NCBI GenBank assembly: GCA_965248805.1
Contig: CBDFKJ010000009.1
Coordinates: 1,994,633-2,058,632, forward strand
Length of the DNA: 64,000 bases
Source: CBDFKJ01 sp965248805
GTDB lineage: Bacteria > Pseudomonadota > Alphaproteobacteria > UBA6615
Direction of reading: 5' to 3'
This document shows, one piece after another, positions 51,051 to 60,167 of this stretch. The stretch's first letter is position 1. Each line of letters opens with the position of its first letter. The notes below the pieces were generated by a model. The model ran no database searches and was not told where the DNA came from. It was given only the letters and a program-made list of their open reading frames with translations. The position numbers and the translations under genes are program-made.

Positions 51051-51695
51051 TTAGAATGCAGCCGCTGGATCGTGCATGAAGAACTCCGCCGGAATGTGCG
51101 CGACGCCGCCGCCACTCGGCCGCGTCCATTCAACCTCCAGGCAATAGCTCACATAGCGCTGGAAGAAGTAGACGGTTAGCGGGTAGTGCCCTGCCTGCGG
51201 CACGTTCAGCACAACGTCGTCGAGCGATCGGCAAACATGCCGATCCGGATCCTCGTAGATCTCAACGCCATTGAGGTTTACCAACACGCCGTCGTTCGAC
51301 CACACGGTCACCTCATACGCGCCCGGTTCCGGAAAATGCAGGTAGCCGGTGATCTTGGCGGCGATAAAATTCGATTCTTCGCTCGACAATACTGCCTTGC
51401 CGCGGCCCTTGTCCGCATAGGCCAGCGCCGGCAAGGGCGTGCCCGCAAAGGCCCACTCGTTCGCAGTATCGAGTAGCCGGCGGATTTCTGAGATGAACCG
51501 GTAATTGCCCTTGACGTACTTCACCGCCAGACCCGGTGCGAGGGCACTTTCCTTCTCCGGCGCCATCGCCGCCGGCGCTTGAATGCTATATGAGCTCGCC
51601 GCCTGCGGCGCTACGCCCGTAGCGAGAATGCCGAACATCCCGACCAACACAAAGGCCGCCGAACGGAAGGCGACCGTGCAATTTCCCACTGTCAT
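51051..51695 (-). CDS. Exported PA14-like protein (214 aa)
   Basis: A signal peptide (AFVLVGMFGILATGVAPQAASS) is followed by a PA14-like beta domain: LAVKYVKGNYRFISEIRRLL, ITGYLHFPEPGAYEVTVWSNDGVLVNLNGVEIYEDPDRH, LTVYFFQRYVSYCLEVEWTRPSGG. PA14 modules bind carbohydrate or fold onto exoproteins. Start ATG 51695. Confidence 0.65.
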   Translation of the reverse strand: MTVGNCTVAFRSAAFVLVGMFGILATGVAPQAASSYSIQAPAAMAPEKESALAPGLAVKYVKGNYRFISEIRRLLDTANEWAFAGTPLPALAYADKGRGKAVLSSEESNFIAAKITGYLHFPEPGAYEVTVWSNDGVLVNLNGVEIYEDPDRHVCRSLDDVVLNVPQAGHYPLTVYFFQRYVSYCLEVEWTRPSGGGVAHIPAEFFMHDPAAAF

Positions 51696-51890
51696 GTCTG
51701 AGCCTGAGCCTCCCCGCATGAGCTTTCGAGCGTTAATCGCCCGTTTCGTCGAGTTTGCTGAACCCGAAACGTGCTCGCAAGGGTATTATCGCGCTGCGAA
51801 ACCAAACTCCCGATCGGTACACTATATCTGGTGCTTTGGGGCAGCAAGCCGGTTCTTGCCATGTGCGTGGCTGCCGCGTCATGTAGCGAA

Positions 51891-52460
51891 ATGACCAACC
51901 CACGTCGCAAGGCCCTTTTCCTCGACCGCGATGGCGTGATCAACGTCGACACAGGCTACGTCCACCGGCAGTCGGATTTTGTGTTTTGCCCCGGCGTATT
52001 TGCAGCCTGTCGCGATGCACAGGCCCTGGGATATGTCCTGGTGATCGCCACCAATCAATCGGGCATCGGGCGCGGCTATTTCAGCGCCGCGGACTTCGCG
52101 CACTTGACCGACTGGATGCTGGCGCGCCTGCGCGATGAAGGCGTGACGGTCGAGCGTGTCTATCATGACCCGACGCATCCGACGGCAGGGCAGGGCGCCT
52201 ACCGCCGCCCGTCGCCGGATCGCAAACCGGCACCGGGCATGATTGTGCGCGCGCGCGACGAACTCGGCCTCGATCTGGCCGCATCCGTGCTGGTCGGCGA
52301 CAGCGAGCGTGACGTCGCCGCCGGCCGCGCCGCCGGTGTCGGCACCGTCATTCGTTTGAGCGCGCCGTCGACAGCGACAGAGGCTGACCACGTCACCGCC
52401 TCGCTTGCCGAGGCAGTGACGTGGCTGGCTGAAAGTGTGGATGCAACCCCACGCGACTGA
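51891..52460 (+). CDS. gmhB: D-glycero-beta-D-manno-heptose 1,7-bisphosphate 7-phosphatase (GmhB-like HAD)
   Basis: 189 aa. HAD motif I LFLDRDGVINVDTGYV, motif II VIATNQSGIGRG, motif III RRPSPDRKPAPGMI and motif IV LVGDSERDVAAGRAAG are all present. It removes the C7 phosphate in ADP-heptose synthesis for LPS. The cysteines of the zinc loop found in E. coli GmhB are absent, so it is the non-zinc subtype or a close relative. ATG 51891 chosen at the motif-I context. Confidence 0.82.
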   Translation: MTNPRRKALFLDRDGVINVDTGYVHRQSDFVFCPGVFAACRDAQALGYVLVIATNQSGIGRGYFSAADFAHLTDWMLARLRDEGVTVERVYHDPTHPTAGQGAYRRPSPDRKPAPGMIVRARDELGLDLAASVLVGDSERDVAAGRAAGVGTVIRLSAPSTATEADHVTASLAEAVTWLAESVDATPRD

Positions 52461-52529
52461 CTCGCATCAAACGACATTGGGCTGGCCGGCCCTAGGCTCT
52501 GCGCCTGATTGTCCAGGGAGAAGCCGGCG

Positions 52530-53083
52530 ATGGCGCAATCTGCGACGAAGGGCCGTGCAAAGTCATCGACGCCGGCAAAGACATCCGGCAAGGCGCCGGC
52601 GACAGTGAGTCCCGTACCGCTCGATGCTGGCTCGGCAGCGGACGCGGCTTCGAGCGCATGCTCGATGCCTTCATGCGCGACTGGCGCGCGTGGCCCGGAC
52701 GTTCGGCATTTGACATGGAGCCGTTCGGTGGCTTGCTGCGCGAGCCGATGGCAACGGGCATCTACGTCGACATCGGCGAAACCGACAGGGATGTCGAAAT
52801 CACGGCCGAACTGCCGGGCATGGACGAAAATGACATCGAGGTTCTGCTGCACGACGATGTTCTCACGATCAAAGGCGAGAAGAAGTCGACCAAGGAGGAC
52901 AAGACCCGCGACTACCACATCTCAGAGCGACGCTATGGCGGCTTTCAGCGCTCATTCCGGATGCCCGAGGGCGCCGACGCCGGCAAGCTGAAGGCGTCGT
53001 TCATCAAGGGTGTGCTCACGATCAAGTGCCCGAAAACCCGCACCGCCGCCAAGACGCGGAAAATCGCCGTGTCTCGATCCTGA
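52530..53083 (+). pseudogene. Small heat shock protein Hsp20 (5' frameshift)
   Basis: ATG 52530 has a GGGAG ribosome site and starts MAQSATKGRAKSSTPAKTSGKAPATVSPVPL. The alpha-crystallin domain follows in another frame: YVDIGETDRDVEITAELPGMDENDIEVLLHDDVLTIKGEK and SFIKGVLTIKCPK. One base appears lost near 52610-52625. If the frame is real, translation could still begin at ATG 52658 and give a 141-aa chaperone. Confidence 0.75.
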
Positions 53084-53110
53084 CCTGCAGACGCCAGCCT
53101 GCTGAACGGG

Positions 53111-53965
53111 CTAGGCCATCAGCCGTGTGATGTAGGGCGGCAACGCGAAGGCGCAACGGTGAACGGCCGGCGTGTAATATGATGTGTCGATCGCGGCTTC
53201 AGCGAAACGTTCATCGAGTGCGGCTTCACCGATCAGTCGCTTCTGTGGATCGTCGCCGGCCCAGCCAAAGGCCATCAGACCGCCGGCGTAGGTCGGCACC
53301 GAAGCGGCGTAACAGCTTACATCGGCAAAGCATTGCGTCAGGCGCGACTGCGCATCGGTCAGTTCCTGCGGTTGCGTCATCGGCACACCGCTTTGCGTCA
53401 CCATGATGCTGCCGGGCGCGAGGCAGCGTCGGCATCCGGCATAGAAGGCCTCGCTGAACAGGGCCTCGCCGGGACCGACGGGATCGGTGGAATCAACGAT
53501 AATGATGTCGGGACGCAGATCGCTCGCGGCGACGAACGCGGCGCCGTCGGCGAAAATCAGCTCGGTACGTGGATCGTCGAAGGCGTTGCCACTGATGGCG
53601 GGCAGGTAGGTGCGTGATAGCTCCACGACGTGTGGATCGATTTCGACCAGGCTCGCCCTCTCGACCGCGCGGTGCTTCAGCACCTCCTCCAACACCGCCC
53701 CGTCGCCGCCGCCGATGATCAGCACATGGCGCGCCGACCCGTGCGCCAAGATGGGCACATGCGCCATCATCTCGCTATAGATGAACTCGTCGCGCTCGGT
53801 GATCTGGATGATGCCGTCCAATGCTAGCACCCGGCCGTACAGACGGGTATCGTAGATCACCAGATCCTGGTGCCCGGTGCGTTCCCGGTGCACTTCTTCG
53901 GTGACTTCGAGCGCGAGTTGTAGGCCGAGGGCGAGGGTTTCATCGAACCAAACCCAGCGCGTCAC
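53111..53965 (-). CDS. speE: Polyamine aminopropyltransferase (spermidine synthase)
   Basis: 284 aa. The substrate motifs LVIYDTRLYGRVLALDGIIQITERDEFIYSEMMAHVP, GGGDGAVLEEVLKH and IIVDSTDPVGPGEALF (catalytic Asp) are clear. It transfers the aminopropyl group of decarboxylated SAM to putrescine. It overlaps speD by 4 nt and works with it. Intact. Confidence 0.95.
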   Translation of the reverse strand: MTRWVWFDETLALGLQLALEVTEEVHRERTGHQDLVIYDTRLYGRVLALDGIIQITERDEFIYSEMMAHVPILAHGSARHVLIIGGGDGAVLEEVLKHRAVERASLVEIDPHVVELSRTYLPAISGNAFDDPRTELIFADGAAFVAASDLRPDIIIVDSTDPVGPGEALFSEAFYAGCRRCLAPGSIMVTQSGVPMTQPQELTDAQSRLTQCFADVSCYAASVPTYAGGLMAFGWAGDDPQKRLIGEAALDERFAEAAIDTSYYTPAVHRCAFALPPYITRLMA

Positions 53966-54441
53966 GGCATCAGGCCTCGCTTCGATTCCGTAAGTTGCAC
54001 GTGAGCGGGCGAGAATGCGCGTCGGAGCGCGGGTATCGATTCATAAGGATTGCACTCGCCGCACATGAAGATGTCGATGGCGGCGTAGCCTCGCTCGGGC
54101 CAAGTGTGGATCGAGATATGGCTCTCCGCCAGCACCGCAACGGCGGAGACGCCGGCATGGGGCGAGAAGTGATGCGCGTGGACATGCAGCACGGTTGCGC
54201 CGGCGGCCAGCGCGGCCTCGCATAGCACCTGCCGGCAGTGTTCGGGATCATCAAGCGCACTGGCGTCCCAGAACTCGAGCAACAGATGCGTACCGGCGAA
54301 GTTCAATCCCTCGCGCTGCACGAAATAGTCAGCCAGCGCCGTGCCTACGCTGGAACTAAAGGCTTCGGATTCGGCAAAATCATGGACAGCGTCCACGGTG
54401 GCCAAAGAGAGCTTCGCGGCCATGTCCTCTACCCCAGCCAA
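53962..54441 (-). CDS. speD: S-adenosylmethionine decarboxylase proenzyme, prokaryotic type
   Basis: 159 aa. AESHISIHTWPE contains the self-cleavage site Glu106-Ser107, whose serine becomes the pyruvoyl cofactor. DIFMCGECNP holds the catalytic Cys, and HAHHFSPH the second-site histidine. It makes the aminopropyl donor for SpeE. The start may be at 54441 or the internal ATG at codon 7. Confidence 0.95.
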   Translation of the reverse strand: MAGVEDMAAKLSLATVDAVHDFAESEAFSSSVGTALADYFVQREGLNFAGTHLLLEFWDASALDDPEHCRQVLCEAALAAGATVLHVHAHHFSPHAGVSAVAVLAESHISIHTWPERGYAAIDIFMCGECNPYESIPALRRAFSPAHVQLTESKRGLMP

Positions 54442-54785
54442 GGGACCCCGGGAAGGTCCCCCGTGCCAAGGGACCTAAGGAAGGCGGTTCTTAAGGAGTT
54501 TCGCGGGTCGATGCAAGCCCCTGGGGCGGGCGCGCGCCCGGTGCCGTCGCGATAAGAAATTCGGCGGGGCCGGTTGGTCTTCCGGCCCCGCCGAGATGCG
54601 GGGAGGCTTGAGTGCAGTGAGGTAGCAAGTGTGTTGTACACGGCTCGCAGGTGCCCGGATGTGACGAGCGTCACACCGGCGACAATTTTCTACACGGCGC
54701 AATAGTGCTATCGTTCGGGGCGGTGCCTGTGGCCGGCACCGCACTAAATCTGGGCTCAGCGGGGCGGGCTGTGGGAACCTGGGTC
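54442..54785. other. speD leader region with a 12-bp perfect hairpin
   Basis: 54562-54593 is a perfect hairpin (CGGCGGGGCCGG, 8-nt loop, complement). A second stem, GGGACC...GGTCCC, lies near 54441-54462 next to a repeated CCAAGGGACC. No U-tract follows, so it may be a transcript-stabilising or attenuator structure rather than a terminator. No gene is seen. Confidence 0.5.
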
Positions 54786-55478
54786 ATGTCGCACACGGAC
54801 GACCTGTTCGCTCTGGCGCAGTCCGATGACGGGCCGGCTCTCGTTGCCGCGTTGCCCGCCGATGTCTCGCCGTCGCGGATCCGCAATGCCGACGGCGTCT
54901 CCCTGCCACTGTTCTGCCTCTACAACGGCTGCCAACGGGCGCTGGATGGCTTACTATCGCACTCCGATGACCTGACGTTGCACGAAGCCGCGGCACTGGG
55001 GCGCAACGAGCGGCTGACTGCTTTGCTCCAAGTCGGCACCTGGGCCATTGACACCTTGTCGCCCGACGGCTGGACCGCTTTGCATCTGGCCGCGTTCTTC
55101 GGCTACGAGCCAGCCATTCGTCAGTTGTTGGCGGCGGGCGCGGACGCGGGTCTGTGGGCGCGTGGGTTCGAGCACAATCTGCCTCTTCACGCCGCGTGTG
55201 CCGGCGGCGGCGCGAATCAGAACGCCGCCATCGCGCTGATCGGCGCTTCCTCGGACATCGACGCCAAGCAAGGCGGTGGCTGGAGCGCGTTAATGCTGGC
55301 AGCGGGAAACGGCGTGCGCGAGACGGTGGAGGCGCTGTTGGCGGCAGGTGCCGACGGCACGACAATGAATGACCAGGGTCAGAATGCCGCCGATGTCGCC
55401 AAGGCACGAGGCCACGATGCCGTGGCTGCTGTGCTCGACGAGTGGCGCAGAGTCGCGCCCAAAATGTCGAAACTATAG
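54786..55478 (+). CDS. Ankyrin-repeat protein
   Basis: 230 aa from ATG 54786 (a longer frame to 54651 is possible). At least four ankyrin units are visible: LTLHEAAALGRNERLTALLQVG, DGWTALHLAAFFGYEPAIRQLLAAGADAG, NLPLHAACAGGGANQNAAIALIGA and GWSALMLAAGNGVRETVEALLAAGADG. A protein-interaction scaffold; partner unknown. It overlaps the convergent dehydrogenase gene by 6 nt. Confidence 0.85.
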   Translation: MSHTDDLFALAQSDDGPALVAALPADVSPSRIRNADGVSLPLFCLYNGCQRALDGLLSHSDDLTLHEAAALGRNERLTALLQVGTWAIDTLSPDGWTALHLAAFFGYEPAIRQLLAAGADAGLWARGFEHNLPLHAACAGGGANQNAAIALIGASSDIDAKQGGGWSALMLAAGNGVRETVEALLAAGADGTTMNDQGQNAADVAKARGHDAVAAVLDEWRRVAPKMSKL

Positions 55479-57224
55479 ATCGTCGGGTGCGAGCGCGAGC
55501 ACCGACGGTGCGCCCTCGATGATCGCCGTTTGCAGAGCCGGAGCCTGCGACAGAACATGTTCGGCGTAGAACCTGGACGTCGCGATCTTGGCACGCAGTA
55601 GCGCACCGCGATCATTTCCGGCCGCCAACCGCGCCTGCGCCGCGGCGGCTGCCCGCGCCATGAGCCAGCCGGCAACGACCGCGCCGGCTAGGCACAGAAA
55701 CGGCACAGCCCCGGTGAATGTCTCCGCCGACCGGCCGGCTTGCACGATCCAGTCGCTTGCTCGCCGCAGCGCCGCGGTGCCGTCATGGAGTTCGGGCTGC
55801 GACCCCCGATCGGCCTCCCGCTCGATCTGGTCGAGCAGGTCGCGCATCGCGGCGCCGCCGTCACGTAGCAGCTTGCGGCCGACAAGATCGATCGCCTGGA
55901 TGCCGTTGGTGCCCTCGTAGATCGGCGTGACTCGATCATCACGGAGAATTTGCGCGGCGCCCGTCTCCTCCACATAGCCCATGCCGCCGTGCACCTGAAT
56001 GCCCAATGACGCCATCTCCACGCCGACATCGGTGCACCATGCCTTGGCCACCGGCGTCAGCAGATCGACACGCCGTTGTCCGCTTTCGCGTTTGTCGCCC
56101 TCCGGATGGTGGCTCGCGATGTCAGCCATCGAAGCGACATAGTAGGCAAGCGCGCGCGTCGCCTCGGCATGGCTGCGCAAGTGCATGAGCATGCGGCGCA
56201 CGTCCGGGTGATGGTTGATCGCGACCGGATCGCCGCCGTCGATCGGGCGCGATTGCACGCGGCCACGGGCGAACTCCGCCGCACTTTGATAGGCCCTCTG
56301 GCAGATCGCGACACCCTGCAACGCGATGCCCAGGCGGGCATCGTTCATCATCGCGAACATCTGCGGCAAGCCTCGGCCGACGTTTCCGATCAATTCGGCC
56401 CAGGCGCCGTCCTCGTCGCCGTAGGACATGACCGCGGTCGGTGAGGCATGAAGCCCAAGTTTGCGCTCCAGCGACACGCAGCGCAGATCATTCCGCGAAC
56501 CCAGCGTGCCATCCGGCTCCACCCGATACTTTGGTACGATGAACAGGCTCAGCCCCCTCGAGCCGGCCGGGGCGTCGGCTGTGCGCGCCAGCACCATGTG
56601 GACGATGTTCTCTGCCAGATCGTGTTCGCCGTGGGTGATGAATATCTTCTGCCCGCGGATGCGGTAATGCGCATTCTCGGGCGTGGCGAGCGTCCGGATT
56701 GCTCCCAAGTCGCTCCCGGCTTGCGGCTCCGTCATGTTCATGGTGCCGGTCCACTCACCACTCACCAGCCGCGGCAGATAGCGTTGCTTCTGGCCGTCCG
56801 AGCCGTGGCGCGATACCGCAGTGATCGCGGCTTGGGTGAGGAGTGGGCAGAGGGCGAGGGACATGTTCGCCGTTTGCCACATCTCTTGGACGGCCAGTGC
56901 CACGCACATGGGCAGGCCCATTCCGCCGTCCGCCGGGGCAATCGCAGCTCCGTTCCAGCCGCCGTCGACAAAGGCACGATAGGCGGCTGAAAAGCCCGCC
57001 GGCGTGCGTACTGCGCCATTCTCGATGGCCGCGCCGGCTCGGTCGCCCGGCGCATCGAGCGGTGCCCACACGTCGGCCGCGAGTTTGCCGGCCTGTTCCA
57101 GAACGTGATCGACGAGCTCGGGCGTCGTTTCTTCGAAACCAGGCAGCTTGGCGACGCCGGCAAGATCGCAAACCGTGTCCAATACGAATCGCATGTCGGC
57201 GATCGGCGGGGTGTAACCGACCAT
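55473..57224 (-). CDS. Acyl-CoA dehydrogenase, long N-terminal type
   Basis: 583 aa. FAD/substrate motifs TGTMNMTEPQAGSDLG, IRGQKIFITHGEHDL, and IQVHGGMGYVEETGAAQILRDDRVTPIYEGTNGIQAIDLVGRKLL are present. The length and extra domains are those of the DmdC (3-methylmercaptopropionyl-CoA) / ACAD-N-type subfamily, but substrate choice cannot be read from sequence. It lies 2 bp downstream of the FAD oxidase gene on the same strand. Confidence 0.88.
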   Translation of the reverse strand: MVGYTPPIADMRFVLDTVCDLAGVAKLPGFEETTPELVDHVLEQAGKLAADVWAPLDAPGDRAGAAIENGAVRTPAGFSAAYRAFVDGGWNGAAIAPADGGMGLPMCVALAVQEMWQTANMSLALCPLLTQAAITAVSRHGSDGQKQRYLPRLVSGEWTGTMNMTEPQAGSDLGAIRTLATPENAHYRIRGQKIFITHGEHDLAENIVHMVLARTADAPAGSRGLSLFIVPKYRVEPDGTLGSRNDLRCVSLERKLGLHASPTAVMSYGDEDGAWAELIGNVGRGLPQMFAMMNDARLGIALQGVAICQRAYQSAAEFARGRVQSRPIDGGDPVAINHHPDVRRMLMHLRSHAEATRALAYYVASMADIASHHPEGDKRESGQRRVDLLTPVAKAWCTDVGVEMASLGIQVHGGMGYVEETGAAQILRDDRVTPIYEGTNGIQAIDLVGRKLLRDGGAAMRDLLDQIEREADRGSQPELHDGTAALRRASDWIVQAGRSAETFTGAVPFLCLAGAVVAGWLMARAAAAAQARLAAGNDRGALLRAKIATSRFYAEHVLSQAPALQTAIIEGAPSVLALAPDDL

Positions 57225-57226
57225 CG

Positions 57227-58663
57227 CTAAACGACCTTGCCCGGGTTCATGATGTTGGCCGGGTCCAGTGCCGACTTCACGCGGCGCATGAGGTCGAGCT
57301 CGACACCGGAGCGAAAGCGCTCCAGCTCGCGGCGCTTCAAGAGGCCGATGCCGTGCTCGGCGCTGAAGCTGCCGTTGAGGGCGTGCGCGACGTCATCGAC
57401 CCGTCCGACCACCTCCCACCACCGATCGAGGAAAGCATCCCGATCCATATCCACCGGCTGCGACAGATTGAAATGAATATTGCCATCGCCGACATGGCCA
57501 AAGGCGCAGGCTCGGATGCCGGGACAAAGAGCCTCGACGGCGGCGCCGGCGCTGCGGATGAATTCCGGCACGCGCGACACCGGCACCGACACGTCGTTCT
57601 TGATGCTTGCACCCTCGAATTTCTGCGCTTCGACGATGGCCTCGCGCAGGAACCAGAAGTGCTGCCGCTGCGCCTCGGATTGCGCCAGCGCCGCGTCCGC
57701 GATGATACCGTCCTCGAGCGCGGCGGCGAGCAAACCCTCAAGCGCCTCGTCCAGCCCGAAGCCGGCTTGGCTGGCCGAATACTCGAGCAGCACATACCAG
57801 GCATGCGCGCCGGCGATCGGATCGGCCGCGCCCTCGACATGGTGCACAGCGAACTCGAGGCAGCGACGCGACAACAGCTCCAGCGCCGTCAGCGCGTCGG
57901 CATTGATGCGGCGGGCACGGGCGAGCAACTCGACCACTCCGTCGAGGTCGTCCAGCGCCACGAACGCCGTGTGATGCTCGACCGGCTTCGGGAACAGTTT
58001 CAACACCGCGGCGGTGATCACGCCCAGCGTGCCTTCGCTGCCGATGAATAGCTGCACCAGATCATAGCCGGCATTGTCCTTGCGCAGGCTACGTAAGCCG
58101 TCCCACACGCGGCCGTCGGGCAGCACGACTTCCAGTCCCAGGGCCAGATCACGCGCCATGCCGTAGTGCAAGGCGCCAAGACCACCCGCGTTCGTTGCCA
58201 GATTGCCGCCGATCTGACAGCTGCCTTCGGCGCCCAGGCTGAGCGGGAAGAGGCGGTCGCGCTCGTTGGCGGCGTGCTGCAGGTCGGCGAGTACGCAGCC
58301 CGCTTCGACCGTCATCGTGTCGTCGCGCGGATCCAGGTCGCGAATGCGATTTAGGCGCCCGAGGTTGAGCAGCACGCCCCCCGCCGCGACCGCGCCGCCC
58401 ACGAGGCCTGTGTTGCCGCACTGCGGGACGATGGGCACGCCTTCCTCGGCACAGAACGCGACGATCGTGCTGACCTCGTCGACCGAAGCCGGCCGAACGA
58501 TCGCTCCGGCCTTGCTGGTAAACAATCCACGCCGCTCCTCCAGATAGGGCGCCCGCGCGGCGTGATCGGCGATGACGCCGCCCGGTCCAACGAGTTGCGA
58601 AAGCCGCTCAAGCTGCGCGGGCGAGAGGTTGAACTTGGGCGGAAGCGTGGCGGGCTCCGACAT
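57227..58663 (-). CDS. FAD-linked 2-hydroxyacid dehydrogenase (GlcD/D2HGDH-like)
   Basis: 478 aa. The FAD-binding PCMH domain shows VPQCGNTGLVGGAVAAGG, LGAEGSCQIGGNLATNAGG and LRKDNAGYDLVQLFIGSEGTLGVI. The C-terminal cap shows GHVGDGNIHFN and EHGIGLLKRREL, both conserved in D-lactate/D-2-hydroxyglutarate-type enzymes. The substrate is not determinable. Confidence 0.9.
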   Translation of the reverse strand: MSEPATLPPKFNLSPAQLERLSQLVGPGGVIADHAARAPYLEERRGLFTSKAGAIVRPASVDEVSTIVAFCAEEGVPIVPQCGNTGLVGGAVAAGGVLLNLGRLNRIRDLDPRDDTMTVEAGCVLADLQHAANERDRLFPLSLGAEGSCQIGGNLATNAGGLGALHYGMARDLALGLEVVLPDGRVWDGLRSLRKDNAGYDLVQLFIGSEGTLGVITAAVLKLFPKPVEHHTAFVALDDLDGVVELLARARRINADALTALELLSRRCLEFAVHHVEGAADPIAGAHAWYVLLEYSASQAGFGLDEALEGLLAAALEDGIIADAALAQSEAQRQHFWFLREAIVEAQKFEGASIKNDVSVPVSRVPEFIRSAGAAVEALCPGIRACAFGHVGDGNIHFNLSQPVDMDRDAFLDRWWEVVGRVDDVAHALNGSFSAEHGIGLLKRRELERFRSGVELDLMRRVKSALDPANIMNPGKVV

Positions 58664-58680
58664 GCAAACGGTCTAGGCCG

Positions 58681-59670
58681 TCATGGGTCCAGCGGCAAGT
58701 CGGAGTCGTCCGAGCGCGGCGCGGCGGCGCGGCGCAAGCGGTCATTGATGGCGCGGCCCAGGCTGGTCTCGGGAACGCGCATGGCGGCGATGGCCCGCCA
58801 GCCGGGCCGGTCCAGCGCCCGCATCATGGCGAACAAGTTCGCCGCCGCCTCGACCAAGTCGCCACGTGGGCTCAGGTTGGCGGTTACCGCTGCGCCGACC
58901 GGCACGTCAGGCCCGAACGCCAACAGTGCCTCATCCGCGCCGACCTCGGTGGCATTCAAGCGCAGCGGGAGGCTTGGCGCGTAGTGCCGCGCGAGCATGC
59001 CGGGCGCCCGCGGAGGCTCGCGGGTTGGCTCCGTTCGGATCGGGCCGGCGATTTCCTCGATCTCCTCAACGGCGACGCCGCCGGGGCGCAGCAGAGTGGG
59101 GGTCGGCCTGGAAAGATCAACGATGGTTGATTCGAGTCCGACCCGGCACGGTCCGGCATCGAGCACGAGGGCAACGGCCTTGCCCAGGGACTGCACCGCG
59201 TGATCGGCGGTCGTGGGGCTGATGTCGCTGGAACGGTTGGCACTGGGCGCAGCGATGGGTCGGCCCACGCGTTCCAGCAAAGCGGTCGCGACATCGTGCG
59301 CCGGCACTCGGATGGCGACCGTATCCAATCCACAGCTGACCAGCAACGACACGCCGCAATCCGCGCGTCGCCTCAGGACCAAGGTGAGGGGACCCGGCCA
59401 CAACGCCTGCGCAAGCCGGTCGGCGGACGGCGGCCAGTGGACAAGCGCACGCGCGCCGGCGGCGTCCGGTACGTGGACAATAAGTGGATTGAAGCGGGGT
59501 CGGTTCTTGCACCGGAATATCTCCGCGACGGCCGTGTCATTGGTGGCATCGGCGCCGAGTCCATAAACGGTCTCCGTCGGGAACACGACCAGCCGACCGG
59601 CGCGCAGCAGCTCGGCCGCATCCGCGATGGATTGCTCGGAAGCGGGCACAACGGGTGTGGAGGACGGCAT
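58681..59670 (-). CDS. tsaC: Threonylcarbamoyl-AMP synthase
   Basis: 329 aa. The YrdC domain has VVFPTETVYGLGADATNDTAVAEIFRCKNRPRFNPLIVHV and PSANRSSDISPTTADH. The Sua5-type C-terminal domain follows a linker with MLARHYAPSLPLRL. It forms L-threonylcarbamoyladenylate for the t6A modification of tRNA. Intact. Confidence 0.92.
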   Translation of the reverse strand: MPSSTPVVPASEQSIADAAELLRAGRLVVFPTETVYGLGADATNDTAVAEIFRCKNRPRFNPLIVHVPDAAGARALVHWPPSADRLAQALWPGPLTLVLRRRADCGVSLLVSCGLDTVAIRVPAHDVATALLERVGRPIAAPSANRSSDISPTTADHAVQSLGKAVALVLDAGPCRVGLESTIVDLSRPTPTLLRPGGVAVEEIEEIAGPIRTEPTREPPRAPGMLARHYAPSLPLRLNATEVGADEALLAFGPDVPVGAAVTANLSPRGDLVEAAANLFAMMRALDRPGWRAIAAMRVPETSLGRAINDRLRRAAAPRSDDSDLPLDP

Positions 59671-60167
59671 TCGCTATACTATCGGCGCGCACGACCGGCG
59701 CGCCGATCCTCGTTCGTTTCCCGCAGCGATCCCCGCTTACGACGAGACGGCCTCACCAGACCGACTAGATGCGTCCGCCGAGAAATTGCGCCAATGCCTG
59801 CGCCACGCGGGCGTTACCCTCAGGTGTCCAATGGCCGTCGTTCGCAAAGTATACCCTCTTCCCTTCACGGCCCAGTTCGGCAGCCGCCGCCTGCAGCGTC
59901 GATGTCAAATCGAGAAATGGGATCTTGTTTCGATCGCATATGTCACTCAGTTCGGATGCCACGCGATGGATGTTCCACGCCTCCCGCGACAGGCCATACC
60001 TTCGTCGCGTCGCGCTCCAATCCTCCGCATACACAGCTGCGCGGGAGGGGACATAGGCGAGGCGGAACTCCGCCCCGCCTTTGGTAACTTCGTAATGGAG
60101 CTGTTGGATGATGCGCTCCGTCATTTTCCACGCGTGCGCCGTCGGCGCGTCGTACGATCTCTCATAG

